Source: Pseudomonas sp. gcc21
GTDB taxonomy: Bacteria > Pseudomonadota > Gammaproteobacteria > Pseudomonadales > Pseudomonadaceae
Length of the DNA: 64,000 bases
NCBI RefSeq assembly: GCF_012844345.1
Contig: NZ_CP051625.1
Span: forward strand, 124,001-188,000
Reading direction: 5' to 3'
A program made the translations under genes and the position numbers. The notes beneath the pieces are model-generated. The model saw only the letters and a list, made by a program, of their open reading frames with translations. It was not told where the DNA came from and did not search any database. Within the stretch, counting starts at the first letter, position 1. Every line of letters starts with the position of its first letter. This document shows positions 30,650-40,653 of the stretch, piece by piece.

Positions 30650-31690
30650 ATGTCTCAGATTCCCGAGCGTGTACTTGTTCAGGCGCATCTCGCGGCTAAA
30701 GCGCCGCGCGTACTGAGCGAAGCCGAACAGGCCGATTATCTGGCTCGCATCGCGGCTGCGCTCAAGAAGCATGACGCTGCGCTGGTTGCTCACTACTACA
30801 CCGACCCGTTGATCCAGGCGTTGGCTGAAGAGACGGGTGGCTGTGTTTCGGATTCGCTGGAAATGGCCCGCTTCGGCAAGAACCATCCTGCCAGCACGCT
30901 TGTGGTGGCAGGTGTGCGCTTCATGGGTGAAACCGCGAAGATCCTCAGCCCGGAGAAGCGAGTGTTGATGCCTACTCTGGAGGCGACATGCTCTTTGGAT
31001 ATCGGCTGTCCGATCGACGAATTTTCGGCTTTCTGCGACCAGCATCCCGATCGCACTGTGGTGGTGTATGCCAACACTTCAGCAGCGGTCAAGGCGCGGG
31101 CGGATTGGGTTGTCACTTCCAGCTGTGCCGAGGCGATTGTCGAGCACCTGATGGATAAGGGAGAGAAGATCCTCTGGGCGCCGGATCAGCATCTGGGCGG
31201 TTATATTCAGCAAAAGACCGGCGCAGACATGCTGCTCTGGTCGGGGTCCTGCATTGTTCACGAGGAGTTCAAGGCCAAGGCTCTGCTGGATCTGAAACAA
31301 GTGTATCCGGACGCGGCAATACTGGTTCACCCCGAATCCCCGGCGCCGGTCGTGGAGTTGGCTGACGTAGTAGGCTCGACCAGCCAGCTGATCAACGCAA
31401 CGCGAACCTTACCCAATCCGACCTTCATCGTAGCCACCGACCGCGGCATCTTCTACAAGATGCAGCAGGGCGCGCCAGACAAGCAGTTGATCGAGGCTCC
31501 TACGGCCGGAAGCGGTGCAACCTGCCGCAGCTGCGCGAACTGCCCGTGGATGGCAATGAATACTCTGCCGAGGGTATTGCAGGCGCTGGAGCAGGGTACT
31601 GATGAAATTCAGGTGCCGGAGGCCTTGATTCCCCAGGCGCTCAAGCCATTGGAACGGATGCTGGATTTCACCAGCAAGGCCAGGGCCTGA
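30650..31690 (+). CDS. nadA: Quinolinate synthase NadA
   Basis: A 346-residue [4Fe-4S] enzyme condensing iminoaspartate and dihydroxyacetone phosphate to quinolinate in NAD synthesis. The three cluster cysteines are in [27 protein letters not shown] and [14 protein letters not shown]. The first substrate-binding segment is [31 protein letters not shown]. The ATG at 30650 gives the family N-terminus MSQIPERV. Its stop is one base from the stop of the convergent M48 gene. Confidence 0.96.
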   Translation: MSQIPERVLVQAHLAAKAPRVLSEAEQADYLARIAAALKKHDAALVAHYYTDPLIQALAEETGGCVSDSLEMARFGKNHPASTLVVAGVRFMGETAKILSPEKRVLMPTLEATCSLDIGCPIDEFSAFCDQHPDRTVVVYANTSAAVKARADWVVTSSCAEAIVEHLMDKGEKILWAPDQHLGGYIQQKTGADMLLWSGSCIVHEEFKAKALLDLKQVYPDAAILVHPESPAPVVELADVVGSTSQLINATRTLPNPTFIVATDRGIFYKMQQGAPDKQLIEAPTAGSGATCRSCANCPWMAMNTLPRVLQALEQGTDEIQVPEALIPQALKPLERMLDFTSKARA

Positions 31691-31691
31691 A

Positions 31692-33152
31692 TCAGAAGCT
31701 GTCAATGATCTCCCGCTGGCGCGCAAGCTCTTGCTTGCGCGCATTGATGCGCGAGGTCATCACAAAATTGTCATCGGCACGCTTCAATGCCAGGTCGAGT
31801 TGCTGGCTGGCCTGATCCAGGTCGCCGGCCAGCATGAAGTACTCAGCGCGGGCCATGTGCACGCCCAGAATATTCCCCGCCAGCCCTCGGATCTCCGCCG
31901 CCAGAAACCATACGTCAGGATCATCGTCCCGCAGATTGGCCAGTCGGTTGATCACCTGTTCAGCTTCCTTGTAGCGCCGCGCCCCAAGTAAGGTGTCGGC
32001 TTTGCTTTGTAGCACCGGGTAATTGTCGGGCGCCACCGCGAGCAGGCGGTCCAGGCGCTGCAATGCAAGCTCTGGCCGGTCGCGGCTGGCGTCCAGCTCA
32101 ACCTGTGAGAGGTTCACCGCGATGTCATTGCTGCGTGATTCAAGCAGGGGGGTTAGTGCCTGTGCTGCCTGCTCGTACTGACCGCTGCGTGTGAGTGCCA
32201 GCGCCAGGCCATAACGAGCGGCATCATGTTCACCGTCATGTTCGTCCAGCAACAACTTGAAGCGCTGTGCGGCCAGGCCGGGACTCTGTTCGTATTGCAG
32301 TTGCACCCGGGCTCGCATCATCTGGTAGGCGACGCTGTCCTTGCGGTGGCTGCCGCTCAGTTGCTCGGCCCGGTTGCGTGAGTCGGCGATGCGCGACTGA
32401 TGTACCGGGTGGGTCAGCAGGAACTCAGGCGGGGTACGGCTGAAACGGCTCAGCTGCGCCAGCCGTTCAAACATGTCGGGCATGGCCCGTGGATCATATC
32501 CCGCCTGCTGCAGGTTAGTGATGCCGATACGATCGGCTTCCTGCTCATTCTGACGGGAGAAGCGGCGTTGCTCCTGAATGGCCGCGGCCTGGGTGGATGC
32601 CAGCGCGGCGAAGCCAGCGTCACCCCCTCCGGCAGCAGCCAGTACTACGCTGGCGAGCATCGCGGTCATCAACGGGATGCGCATACGCTGCTGCTGTTGC
32701 AGATTGCGCGCGAAGTGCCGCTGCGACAGGTGCGCCAGTTCGTGCGCCATTACCGACGCAAATTCGGCTTCGGTGTGGGCATGTAGAAACAGCCCGCCGT
32801 TGACACCCACTACGCCCCCTGGTGCTGCAAACGCATTGAGTTGTGGGCTGTCTATCGCTACGAAGGTCAACCTTCGGTCTTCGAGCTGGCTGGTTTCGGC
32901 AAGTTTATAGACGTGATCTTCGACGAAGCTTTTCAGCAGCGGGTCGTCGAGGGTTGCTACGGCACCGCGCAACATCGAAACCCAGGCACGGCCAAGCTGG
33001 CGCTCCTGTTCGCGGGACATGATCGATGAGCTGGTGTCACCCAGTGAGGGGAGGTTGAGTTCAGAGGCTGCCGCGGACGGGGTTTCCACCGCCAACGTGT
33101 ACACCAGCGTTGCCTGGAGCAGGAGAGCGGTGGCCGCTTTGATACGTAGCAT
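31692..33152 (-). CDS. Periplasmic M48 metalloprotease with TPR domain (BepA-like)
   Basis: A 486-residue exported protease. Signal peptide residues 1–27; the M48 catalytic motif HELAHLSQRH is near residue 143 and the third zinc ligand lies in FSRQNEQEADRIGI. The C-terminal half (about residues 270–480) is TPR-like. BepA degrades or assists stalled LptD and BAM substrates at the outer membrane. The orthologous position in P. aeruginosa is PA1005. Divergent from the TusA-like gene. Confidence 0.9.
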   Translation of the reverse strand: MLRIKAATALLLQATLVYTLAVETPSAAASELNLPSLGDTSSSIMSREQERQLGRAWVSMLRGAVATLDDPLLKSFVEDHVYKLAETSQLEDRRLTFVAIDSPQLNAFAAPGGVVGVNGGLFLHAHTEAEFASVMAHELAHLSQRHFARNLQQQQRMRIPLMTAMLASVVLAAAGGGDAGFAALASTQAAAIQEQRRFSRQNEQEADRIGITNLQQAGYDPRAMPDMFERLAQLSRFSRTPPEFLLTHPVHQSRIADSRNRAEQLSGSHRKDSVAYQMMRARVQLQYEQSPGLAAQRFKLLLDEHDGEHDAARYGLALALTRSGQYEQAAQALTPLLESRSNDIAVNLSQVELDASRDRPELALQRLDRLLAVAPDNYPVLQSKADTLLGARRYKEAEQVINRLANLRDDDPDVWFLAAEIRGLAGNILGVHMARAEYFMLAGDLDQASQQLDLALKRADDNFVMTSRINARKQELARQREIIDSF

Positions 33153-33234
33153 GTAAGTAAACTAACCCGTCGGTATATGATTGTCTGCGCGCTGGTACCC
33201 AAGGTTATACTGAGGCATCACAAGGAGTCTGCAA

Positions 33235-33486
33235 ATGGTTGTTAAATCGTGTGAATCAGTGGCCGATCGGCTGCTGGACGCTCGGGGCCTATCCTGCCCC
33301 CTGCCTTTGCTCAAGGCGAAACTGGCGCTGAACGAAATGGCGTCCGGTGAGGTGTTGCAGGTCAGTGCCACGGATGCTGGCTCCCAGCGTGATTTCGAGC
33401 GTTTTGCGGAGCTATCCGGTCACCAATTGCTCAATGCCTCGATCGAGGGCGGAGAATTTCATTACTGGCTGCGGAAGAAAGCATGA
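33235..33486 (+). CDS. TusA-family sulfur carrier protein
   Basis: An 83-residue SirA/TusA fold protein with the active cysteine in LDARGLSCPLPLLKAKLAL (CPxP motif, about residue 21). The syntenic P. aeruginosa protein PA1006 is needed for molybdenum cofactor and nitrate respiration, so a role in sulfur delivery to molybdenum enzymes is a fair inference. Overlaps the downstream permease gene by four bases. Confidence 0.9.
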   Translation: MVVKSCESVADRLLDARGLSCPLPLLKAKLALNEMASGEVLQVSATDAGSQRDFERFAELSGHQLLNASIEGGEFHYWLRKKA

Positions 33487-34574
33487 TACGCGTCTTTCGT
33501 AACTGGATTCAGCGGTACTTTTCAGACGAAGAAGCGGTAGTCCTGGCCATTGTGCTTATTTTGGGCTTCGCCGTGGTGATCAGTTTCGGTAACAAGCTGG
33601 CGCCGCTGCTGATCGGGTTGGTGGTTGCCTATCTGTTGCAGGGGCTGGTGTTGCGCCTGCGTCGCTGGCATGTGCCGCATGCGCTGGCCGTGTGGACGGT
33701 GTTTTTGTTGTTCGTGGGTATCCTGGGCGCGCTGATCGGCGTGGTTATCCCCCTTGTGTGGCGTCAGATGCTGGCGTTGATCGGGGAGCTTCCGCGCATG
33801 CTGGTTGAATGGCAGGACCAGCTTTTGCACTTGCCGGAGCGCTTTCCCGCCTTCGTGTCCGAGGAACAGATTACCCAGTTGATTCGCACCGCCAGCGGCG
33901 AGTTTGGCCAACTCGGCCAGTGGCTGTTGTCCCAGTCGCTGGCCAGTCTCCCGCTCCTGATCACTGTTCTGGTGTACCTGATTCTGGTGCCTATTCTGGT
34001 GTTTTTCTTCCTGATAGATAACGAGAAAATCACGCGCTGGTTCGTCGCGCATCTGCCACGTGAGCGTCGATTGATGACACGTATCTGGACCGAGATGAAT
34101 CAGCAGATTGCCAATTATATTCGTGGCAAGGCGGTGGAAATCATCATCGTCGGTGCGGTGAGTTATGTTTGCTTTGCCGTGCTGCAGCTCAACTACGCGG
34201 CGTTGCTCGCGGTGATAGTTGGGCTGTCGGTGCTGGTGCCCTATATCGGAGCCACGGTTGCGACCCTGCCGATCGCCATGGTCGGTATATTTCAGTGGGG
34301 GCTGGGCAATGAATTCATGGTGCTGATGTTGGTGTATGCGGTAATTCAGGCGCTGGACGGTAACGTGTTGGTGCCGGTGCTGTTCTCCGAAGCGGTCAAC
34401 CTGCATCCGGTGGCAATCATCGCGGCCGTACTGATCTTTGGTGGCCTGTGGGGATTCTGGGGTGTGTTTTTTGCGATTCCGCTGGCGACGCTGTTCAAGG
34501 CGGTGCTCTATGCATGGCCGCGGGGCGTGGAAGCCGATATCGAGGTGCCGCCCATGGAAGAGCCGCGCGCCTGA
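33483..34574 (+). CDS. AI-2E/PerM family transporter (second copy)
   Basis: A 363-residue polytopic membrane protein of the AI-2E transporter superfamily, diverged from the paralogue at 712–1809. Hydrophobic helices cluster at residues 15–85 and 150–345, and the family motif around VGLSVLVPYIGATVATLPIA and VLVPVLFSEAVNLHPVAII is clear. ATGA overlap with the TusA-like gene suggests coupling. Substrate unknown. Confidence 0.86.
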   Translation: MIRVFRNWIQRYFSDEEAVVLAIVLILGFAVVISFGNKLAPLLIGLVVAYLLQGLVLRLRRWHVPHALAVWTVFLLFVGILGALIGVVIPLVWRQMLALIGELPRMLVEWQDQLLHLPERFPAFVSEEQITQLIRTASGEFGQLGQWLLSQSLASLPLLITVLVYLILVPILVFFFLIDNEKITRWFVAHLPRERRLMTRIWTEMNQQIANYIRGKAVEIIIVGAVSYVCFAVLQLNYAALLAVIVGLSVLVPYIGATVATLPIAMVGIFQWGLGNEFMVLMLVYAVIQALDGNVLVPVLFSEAVNLHPVAIIAAVLIFGGLWGFWGVFFAIPLATLFKAVLYAWPRGVEADIEVPPMEEPRA

Positions 34575-34616
34575 CTACCAGGCGGGCAGCACCAGAAGCC
34601 GCCCGCCCTTGATGAC

Positions 34617-35084
34617 TCAGCGCAGCGCCTGAGCTGCCCTGAGGACCTCTTCGACATGCCCTGCGACCTTGACCTTGCGCCATTCGCGACGAAGCACGCC
34701 ATTCTCGTCGATCAGAAAAGTGCTGCGTTCAATGCCTTCGTATTCCTTGCCATACATCTGCTTGAGCTTGATGACATCGAACAGCTTGCAGAGCGCCTCG
34801 TCCGCATCGCTGATCAGCTCGAACGGGAACGCCTGTTTGGCCTTGAAGTTTTCGTGCTTGCGCAGGCTGTCTCTCGAAATGCCGAACACAAGCGTATTGG
34901 CCGCAGCAAATTCGTCATGCAGGTCACGAAACCCCTGGCCCTGCGTGGTACAGCCGGGTGTGCTGTCTTTGGGGTAGAAGTACAAGACCACCTTGCGCCC
35001 AGCCAGCTCTGACAGGGTGACCGTTTTCTCGCTCGTTGCTACCGCCGTGAAATCAGGCACCTTGGTGTCCAGTTCAACGCTCAT
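34617..35084 (-). CDS. bcp: Thioredoxin-dependent thiol peroxidase Bcp
   Basis: A 155-residue peroxiredoxin of the BCP/PrxQ group, reducing hydrogen and organic peroxides. The peroxidatic cysteine is in YPKDSTPGCTTQGQGFRD. The resolving cysteine found five residues later in E. coli Bcp is absent here (glycine), as in P. aeruginosa, so the enzyme probably works in a 1-Cys-like way or uses the later Cys (EALCKLFDV). 23 bp upstream of gcvR on the same strand in reading order after it. Confidence 0.93.
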   Translation of the reverse strand: MSVELDTKVPDFTAVATSEKTVTLSELAGRKVVLYFYPKDSTPGCTTQGQGFRDLHDEFAAANTLVFGISRDSLRKHENFKAKQAFPFELISDADEALCKLFDVIKLKQMYGKEYEGIERSTFLIDENGVLRREWRKVKVAGHVEEVLRAAQALR

Positions 35085-35107
35085 TGTTCATATCCTTACA
35101 GCGAAAA

Positions 35108-35665
35108 TCAGTGGAGGGGGCGCCAGGGCTCGATCACCGCGTCCAGATTCAGTTCATCACAGAAATCCAGAAACTGTTCGCGTAACCAGCTGAGCTGGGT
35201 CTTGGCCGGTATGGCGATCGTCAGCGTCAGGTTAAGCATCGGCGTTCCGGTGTGCTGGGCCATATACGTGAAGCTGAACAGCTCTTCCAGTTCGATCTCC
35301 AGCTGCTGGAAGAATGTGCACAGCTCGGCCACCAGCTCCGGCCGTTGGGCCGCAGTGACGAAGACGTTATAAGGCAATGCCTGGGGCCGCTCTTCAAGTG
35401 GCTTGCTGCGGCTCATGGAAAGCGTGAAATGTTCGCGCTTGGCCAGCGCCGGCAGCGAGGTCTCCAGGCGGGCAAGGGCATCCCAGTTGCCGCTGATCTG
35501 CAGCAGCAACGCAGTGCAAGTGCCGTGTCGGCTCATGCGGCTACTGACGATCAGGCAGCGGTGCTCCATGCATAGCTTGGTCAGCAAGGTGGCCAGCGTG
35601 GTGGTTTGCTGACCCATTGCAGTGATAACCAGGAACTGTTCCTTCTGGCTGGGGGTAATGGACAT
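35108..35665 (-). CDS. gcvR: Glycine cleavage system regulator GcvR-like (ACT domains)
   Basis: A 185-residue protein with two ACT domains (residues about 10–85 and 95–175), matching GcvR, which in E. coli binds GcvA to repress the glycine cleavage operon. The ATG at 35665 gives the usual N-terminus; the longer frame upstream has no ribosome-binding site. Divergent from dapA and upstream of bcp, as in pseudomonads. Confidence 0.85.
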   Translation of the reverse strand: MSITPSQKEQFLVITAMGQQTTTLATLLTKLCMEHRCLIVSSRMSRHGTCTALLLQISGNWDALARLETSLPALAKREHFTLSMSRSKPLEERPQALPYNVFVTAAQRPELVAELCTFFQQLEIELEELFSFTYMAQHTGTPMLNLTLTIAIPAKTQLSWLREQFLDFCDELNLDAVIEPWRPLH

Positions 35666-35864
35666 GATGTTCCTCTGACTGGTGTTTCTGTCAGGCCAGA
35701 GTGCAAGACAGGCGTGACGCAAGGCAGCTATTGTCCCTGTCCGCCGTCATGGGTTCAACCGTCAGTTTCATTCGCCTGGATTGCAGCTTTGCCGGCACCA
35801 CTCCTTGTGCAGATCGCGGCGCGAAAGTACCATTGCCGATCAATGTTTCAACTGGAGCAGTTGC

Positions 35865-36740
35865 ATGATTTCAGGCAGCCTGGTGGCGCTGGTAACACCG
35901 ATGGATTCGCGCGGCGGCCTGGACTGGTCGGCGCTGGAGCGGCTGGTAGATTTCCACCTCGAACAGGGTACTGACGGCATTGTTGCGGTCGGCACCACGG
36001 GTGAATCCGCTACGCTCGATATGACCGAGCACAAGGAGGCCATTCGCCGCGTCGTCGAGCAGGTCGCCGGGCGCATTCCGGTTATCGCCGGCACCGGCGC
36101 CAACTCTACCCGCGAAGCCGTCGAGCTGACCGAAGCCGCACGCAGTGTGCGCGCTGATGCCTGCCTGTTGGTGACTCCGTACTACAACAAGCCGACCCAG
36201 GAAGGCTTGTATCAGCATCATCGTTTCATTGCCGAAGCGGTTGCCATCCCCCAGATTCTGTACAACGTGCCGGGCCGTACCGCCTGCGATATGTTGCCCG
36301 AAACCGTCGACCGTCTGGCTGATATCCCGAATATCATTGGTATCAAGGAAGCAACCGGTGACATGCAGCGTGCCCGCGAGCTGATCGACCGGGTCGGCAA
36401 TCGGGTCAGCGTATATTCTGGCGACGACCCTACTGCGGTCGAGCTGATATTGCTGGGCGGCAAAGGCAATATTTCGGTAACAGCCAACGTTGCGCCGCGC
36501 GCAATGCATGAACTCTGTGCAGCTGCGCTGGCGGGTGATGCGGATCTGGCTCGCCGGTTGAACGAAGCATTGATGCCACTACACAAGACTCTGTTCATCG
36601 AATCCAATCCGATACCGGTCAAGTGGGCAATGAATGAAATGGGCCTGATCAGCGATGGCCTGCGCCTGCCACTGACGCCCCTCAGTGCCCGCTGTCACGA
36701 GCCAGTCCGCGAAGCGCTGCGTCAATGCAGCCTGTTATGA
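35865..36740 (+). CDS. dapA: 4-hydroxy-tetrahydrodipicolinate synthase
   Basis: A 291-residue TIM-barrel lyase of lysine/DAP biosynthesis, condensing pyruvate and aspartate semialdehyde. The Schiff-base lysine is in [10 protein letters not shown] (about residue 161), the catalytic tyrosine in [13 protein letters not shown], and [12 protein letters not shown] near residue 40. The ATG at 35865 gives the family N-terminus [13 protein letters not shown]. It leads bamC by 35 bp, the classical dapA–bamC(dapX) pair. Confidence 0.96.
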   Translation: MISGSLVALVTPMDSRGGLDWSALERLVDFHLEQGTDGIVAVGTTGESATLDMTEHKEAIRRVVEQVAGRIPVIAGTGANSTREAVELTEAARSVRADACLLVTPYYNKPTQEGLYQHHRFIAEAVAIPQILYNVPGRTACDMLPETVDRLADIPNIIGIKEATGDMQRARELIDRVGNRVSVYSGDDPTAVELILLGGKGNISVTANVAPRAMHELCAAALAGDADLARRLNEALMPLHKTLFIESNPIPVKWAMNEMGLISDGLRLPLTPLSARCHEPVREALRQCSLL

Positions 36741-36775
36741 GCCGATCCCGGAACATGTTTAGTAAGGAACACAAG

Positions 36776-37888
36776 ATGAAGCCTGTAACGGGTGCGCTGG
36801 CTGTCCTGATAATGGGGAGCAGTCTCAGCGGCTGTGGTTATATGTTTGGTGACGATGGATACTTTCGTGATCGTGGCGGGGACTACCAGCTGGCAACGGT
36901 TGAGCCGCGCATGGAGGTTCCCTCGGGCGTCCAGAGCAAGCCGCTTGGCGATATGCTGCCGGTGCCAGGTGTGACTGCGCCGGCTACAGCCGACAAGTTC
37001 GTCGTGCCGCGCCCGCAACCCATGACGGTAAGCGCAGATGACGCTGGCTTCTCCTTGCAACAGAGCGGCTCGCGTCGCTGGCTGTTGGCGGCAAGCTCCC
37101 CGACCGAATTGTATGGCCGGGTGAGCCGGTTCTTTGATGATTACCAGGTGCCGGTTGCCGACGAGTCGTCTTCGCTCGGTGAGTTCGAGACCGAGTGGCT
37201 TGCATTCGACCTGCAGCCGAGCAACCCGCTGGTTCGCCGGCTAGCTCCCTCGGTGGGGGAAGGGCGGCGGCTGGAAGGTCGGGAGCAGCGTTTTCGCGTA
37301 CGTATCGAGCCAGGCGTACAGGGCGCCAACAGTGAGATCCACGTGCTCCACATGTCGCGGAGTCAGGGCGGTACGCAATCCGAATGGCCTGATAATTCGG
37401 ACAACAGCAATCTCGAGCGTGCCCTGCTGGCAGAGATGGAAACCTATCTGAATCAATCCGAAGCCGCCACTGCCGCTTCGCTGGCCGTAGCCATGCAAGG
37501 CTCAGTTGCCGACACGGCAGAGCTGAGCGAGGATGGCGCGGGCAATCCCGTGTTGACTATCCAACGTGACTTTAACCGCGCCTGGGCCGCGGTGGGTTCC
37601 GCGATCGGTCGTGCAGATCTGGCAGTGGCTGACATGAACCGCAGCTCCGGTGTGTATTACGTCAATCTGGACCAGTCGGCCAGTGAACAGGCGGACGATG
37701 CAGGGTTCTTCTCGCGTCTGTTCGGCCGCGGCGAGCCTGAGCCTGAAAGCGATGCAGATCGCGTGCAGGTACGTCTGACACAAATAGGTGATCAGGTTCA
37801 GGTCACCGTTGAGCGAAGCATCGACAGTGCCACCGACCTCGGGCTGGCGCGGGATCTGCTGACACGCATCCGTGACAATCTGAGTTGA
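36776..37888 (+). CDS. bamC: Outer membrane assembly lipoprotein BamC
   Basis: A 370-residue lipoprotein with lipobox LSGC (cysteine about residue 20), a disordered N-terminal segment and two helix-grip domains. BamC is an accessory subunit of the BAM complex that inserts outer membrane barrels. The ATG at 36776 starts a proper signal sequence; codons upstream overlap the dapA end region. Followed four bases later by an MBL-fold gene. Confidence 0.9.
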   Translation: MKPVTGALAVLIMGSSLSGCGYMFGDDGYFRDRGGDYQLATVEPRMEVPSGVQSKPLGDMLPVPGVTAPATADKFVVPRPQPMTVSADDAGFSLQQSGSRRWLLAASSPTELYGRVSRFFDDYQVPVADESSSLGEFETEWLAFDLQPSNPLVRRLAPSVGEGRRLEGREQRFRVRIEPGVQGANSEIHVLHMSRSQGGTQSEWPDNSDNSNLERALLAEMETYLNQSEAATAASLAVAMQGSVADTAELSEDGAGNPVLTIQRDFNRAWAAVGSAIGRADLAVADMNRSSGVYYVNLDQSASEQADDAGFFSRLFGRGEPEPESDADRVQVRLTQIGDQVQVTVERSIDSATDLGLARDLLTRIRDNLS

Positions 37889-37892
37889 GCTG

Positions 37893-38690
37893 ATGCGGTA
37901 CTGTTCGCTGGGTAGCGGTAGTCGCGGCAATGCCACGCTGGTTGAATGCGGCCGCACCCGCGTGCTTGTGGATTGCGGTTTCAGTCTGCGTACCACTGAA
38001 CAGCGCCTCGCGGCCATCGGGATCAGCCCCAAGCAGCTCGATGCGGTACTGGTCACCCACGAACATTCTGACCATGTGCAAGGCGTTGAGCGACTGGCTC
38101 GGCGCCACGGTATCCCGGTGTATATGACTGCCGGTACGCATCATGCGATGGCGCTTCCGGAGCTTCCCTTTGAGCGGGTGCAGCTGGGCAGGCGTTTCGT
38201 TATTGGCGATCTGGAAATTACCCCTGTCGCCGTGCCGCACGACGCCCGTGAGCCCTGCCAGTATATCTTCGATAGCGGCCTGCACCGGTTGGGCATTCTT
38301 ACCGATACCGGCACTATCACCCCCTGGATCGTTGAGCAGTACGCGCAGCTGGATGCGCTGTTTCTCGAAGCGAACTATGATCCAGTCATGTTGAGAAACG
38401 GGCCTTACCCGCCCCGTCTTCAGGCGCGGGTGGGTGGCAGTCTCGGGCATCTGAGCAATCAGCAGGCAGCGGGGCTGCTGGCAGAAATCGATACCAGCAC
38501 CTTAAAACATGTTGCCATTGCGCACATCAGCGAAAAGAACAACCGGCCTGACCTGGCACTGGGCGAATTGTCCCGGGCGCTCCAGGGATGGCCTGGCCAG
38601 CTGTGTCTGGCAGAGCAGAATCAGGGCTTGCCCTGGCAGGATATTTCGGGATTATCCCACCACCAATTTGCCGCAAGCGGGAGCCGGTAA
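37893..38690 (+). CDS. MBL-fold metallo-hydrolase
   Basis: A 265-residue metallo-beta-lactamase fold hydrolase with the zinc motif [11 protein letters not shown] (about residue 57) and further ligands in [12 protein letters not shown] and GILTDTG, LEANYD. It resembles YycJ/RNase Z-like proteins (PA1012). Substrate unknown. Its stop TAA overlaps the ATG of purC (TAATG). Confidence 0.9.
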   Translation: MRYCSLGSGSRGNATLVECGRTRVLVDCGFSLRTTEQRLAAIGISPKQLDAVLVTHEHSDHVQGVERLARRHGIPVYMTAGTHHAMALPELPFERVQLGRRFVIGDLEITPVAVPHDAREPCQYIFDSGLHRLGILTDTGTITPWIVEQYAQLDALFLEANYDPVMLRNGPYPPRLQARVGGSLGHLSNQQAAGLLAEIDTSTLKHVAIAHISEKNNRPDLALGELSRALQGWPGQLCLAEQNQGLPWQDISGLSHHQFAASGSR

Positions 38691-39403
38691 TGGAAAAACG
38701 CACAGAGCTGTATCGTGGCAAGGCCAAGTCGGTCTACACCACCGACGATCCGGATCGTCTGATCCTGCTGTTCCGCAACGATACGTCGGCATTCGATGGC
38801 AAAAAGATCGAACAGCTGGACCGCAAGGGCATGGTCAATAACCGCTTCAATGCGTTCATCATGCAGAAGCTGGAGGCCGCTGGCGTTCCGACCCAGTTCG
38901 ACAGCCTGCTGTCCGACAACGAATGTCTGGTGAAGAAGCTCGATATGATCCCCGTCGAGTGCGTGGTGCGTAATTACGCCGCCGGGAGCCTGGTCAAGCG
39001 TCTGGGCATCGATGAAGGGCAGGCTCTGGTCCCACCGACATTCGAGTTGTTCCTGAAAGATGATGCCAAGGGCGATCCCTTCATTAACGCTTCCCACGTG
39101 GTGACCTTCGGCTGGGCGACGGCTGCGCAGCTCGAACGCATGCAGGAACTCACACTTAAGGTGAATGATATCCTCAAGCAGCTGTTTGACGAAGCTGGCT
39201 TGATGCTGGTCGACTTCAAGCTGGAGTTTGGTTTGTTCAACGGCGAGATCGTGTTGGGTGACGAGTTCAGCCCGGACGGTTGCCGCCTGTGGGATAAAGA
39301 AACGCGCAAGAAAATGGACAAGGACCGCTTTCGTCAGGGCCTTGGTGGCGTTATTGAAGCCTACGAAGAAGTCGCGCAAAGACTGGGCGTTAGTTTGCCC
39401 TGA
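38690..39403 (+). CDS. purC: SAICAR synthetase PurC
   Basis: A 237-residue enzyme of purine synthesis, joining aspartate to CAIR. The signature starts [22 protein letters not shown] and continues with [14 protein letters not shown] and [30 protein letters not shown]. The ATG at 38690 is fixed by the family N-terminus. Last conserved core gene before tRNA-Ser and the accessory region. Confidence 0.97.
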   Translation: MEKRTELYRGKAKSVYTTDDPDRLILLFRNDTSAFDGKKIEQLDRKGMVNNRFNAFIMQKLEAAGVPTQFDSLLSDNECLVKKLDMIPVECVVRNYAAGSLVKRLGIDEGQALVPPTFELFLKDDAKGDPFINASHVVTFGWATAAQLERMQELTLKVNDILKQLFDEAGLMLVDFKLEFGLFNGEIVLGDEFSPDGCRLWDKETRKKMDKDRFRQGLGGVIEAYEEVAQRLGVSLP

Positions 39404-39448
39404 AACGCTTTGTAACGCCGCGCATAGCTGATATTATGCGCGCCGACC

Positions 39449-39538
39449 GGAGAGTTGCCGGAGTGGTCGAACGGGACGGATTCGAAATCCGTTGTACGGG
39501 CAACCGTACCCAGGGTTCGAATCCCTGACTCTCCGCCA
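39449..39538 (+). tRNA. tRNA-Ser (anticodon CGA)
   Basis: A 90-nt class II tRNA with encoded CCA. The acceptor GGAGAGT pairs with ACTCTCC. The anticodon loop TTCGAAA gives CGA (39483–39485), a long variable arm follows (TGTACGGGCAACCGTACC) and the T loop is TTCGAAT. The accessory region begins just after it, so its 3' end is a candidate attachment site. Confidence 0.96.
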
Positions 39539-39588
39539 CATATCGTGGTAAATCAATGCCTTACAGAAGGTTTTGGTTCTTACCCAAC

Positions 39589-39633
39589 AAAACGCCCCAC
39601 AACCCGAAAATGGTTGAATGGGGCGTTTTTTTT
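39589..39633 (+). terminator. Rho-independent terminator after tRNA-Ser
   Basis: AAAACGCCCCA pairs with TGGGGCGTTTT, with an inner CAACC/GGTTG stem and a run of eight T. It lies 50 bp after the tRNA and terminates its transcript. Confidence 0.88.
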
Positions 39634-40180
39634 GGCGGAATTTTGATTCACCAGTTCCCCGGTCCGGCTAGTAATGATGAGCCTTCCACTAATCGTCGAT
39701 GCAATAGCCACACCTCGCGCATCCTCCTGTCGCCAGTTTCTTTCCCTCCGCGCCCGTCTATAGATCCTCCCATATAGTTCTCGGCGCTGACCCGGCAGCA
39801 CCTGTACGGCCCTGAGGTTCTTTTTGGATAAAACCAAAAGCGTCACTTTAGCTCGCTGCAGCACAAGGTGCCGTATTCGAGCGGATCGAGATCGATGGCA
39901 GCAATTTTATTTTGCCGGCATGAGCTGCAACAGCGTTGCTCCTATAATCATGATCACTATAGTGTTCATGGTGATCGGCTGGTGCTGGTTCTAATACTGA
40001 TCTTTACCGCTGAGTTCAGCGCTATGAATGTTGGCGGGATCAGACAAGACACAAAGACGCCGTCCGCTTATCAACAGCACATGTTGCTGATCGTGGGAAT
40101 CTGTCGATAAGAATTGATACTGCCGGGCCAGCGTTTATACGTGATGGTGGCGCTGCGCTTTTGCGCTACCGGGACCGACA
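39634..40180. other. Start of accessory region, no supported gene
   Basis: About 550 bases after the tRNA-Ser terminator. Short open frames on both strands lack ribosome-binding sites and family features. I do not see a second copy of the tRNA-Ser 3' end or a complete integrase next to the tRNA. Confidence 0.4.
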
Positions 40181-40435
40181 ATGAAAAATAACCAGGAGCG
40201 CGTCGCTCCGTTGTACAGGCGTAAAGAAATCATGGAATCGAACGAATTTGTGCCCGAACTCAGATTTATCCAGGCTATCCCGGGTGGTTACCTGGTTAGG
40301 ACGACCGTACAGAGAGAGTATCGGCGAAAATATTTCTCCGCGGCAAGGTACGGCGGGCATGACCAAGCACTTACCGCCGCGATTACAACTCGCAACGAAT
40401 GGGTTGCATTGGGCTCAGGAGCCATTCGGCAATGA
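40181..40435 (+). CDS. Small AP2-like DNA-binding protein
   Basis: An 84-residue protein. Residues about 25–75 (LRFIQAIPGGYLVRTTVQREYRRKYFSAARYGGHDQALTAAITTRNEWVA, given as a description of the region) fit the small AP2/integrase-arm-like fold: aromatic strand residues, an Arg-rich face and a helix beginning GGHDQALTAA. Such small proteins are common near mobile DNA and are presumed to bind DNA. Two starts are possible (ATG 40181 or 40232). Assignment is from pattern only. Confidence 0.5.
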   Translation: MKNNQERVAPLYRRKEIMESNEFVPELRFIQAIPGGYLVRTTVQREYRRKYFSAARYGGHDQALTAAITTRNEWVALGSGAIRQ

Positions 40436-40588
40436 TCGTAAAGGCCTTTAAGGTGGGCCCTACCATACAGCGCTAGCCTGTTTGCCAGTCGCATAGGGCT
40501 CGTATTGACGACATCCCCTCTTCTCATGCCAATCAAGCCGGGACCAACAGCTTTCAGCGGTTTCAGTCTTTGGCCAAGGTCTGCTGTC

Positions 40589-40610
40589 GGCCGATTCTGT
40601 TGAAAAAGTA
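40589..40610 (+). repeat. Left terminal inverted repeat of IS1182 element
   Basis: 22 bases beginning GGCCGATTCTGTTGAAAA, an exact reverse complement of 42182–42203. Confidence 0.95.
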
Positions 40611-40653
40611 GCGGCCTCTCCATACCGTTGGCAAAATTGCTCTGTCAGCGAGC

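Noticed and set aside
39580-39864. 94-codon minus-strand frame after tRNA-Ser
   Set aside because: Its end runs through the tRNA terminator hairpin and it has no ribosome-binding site or family pattern.
39868-40110. 80-codon plus-strand frame before the AP2-like gene
   Set aside because: No ribosome-binding site, unusual composition, no family.
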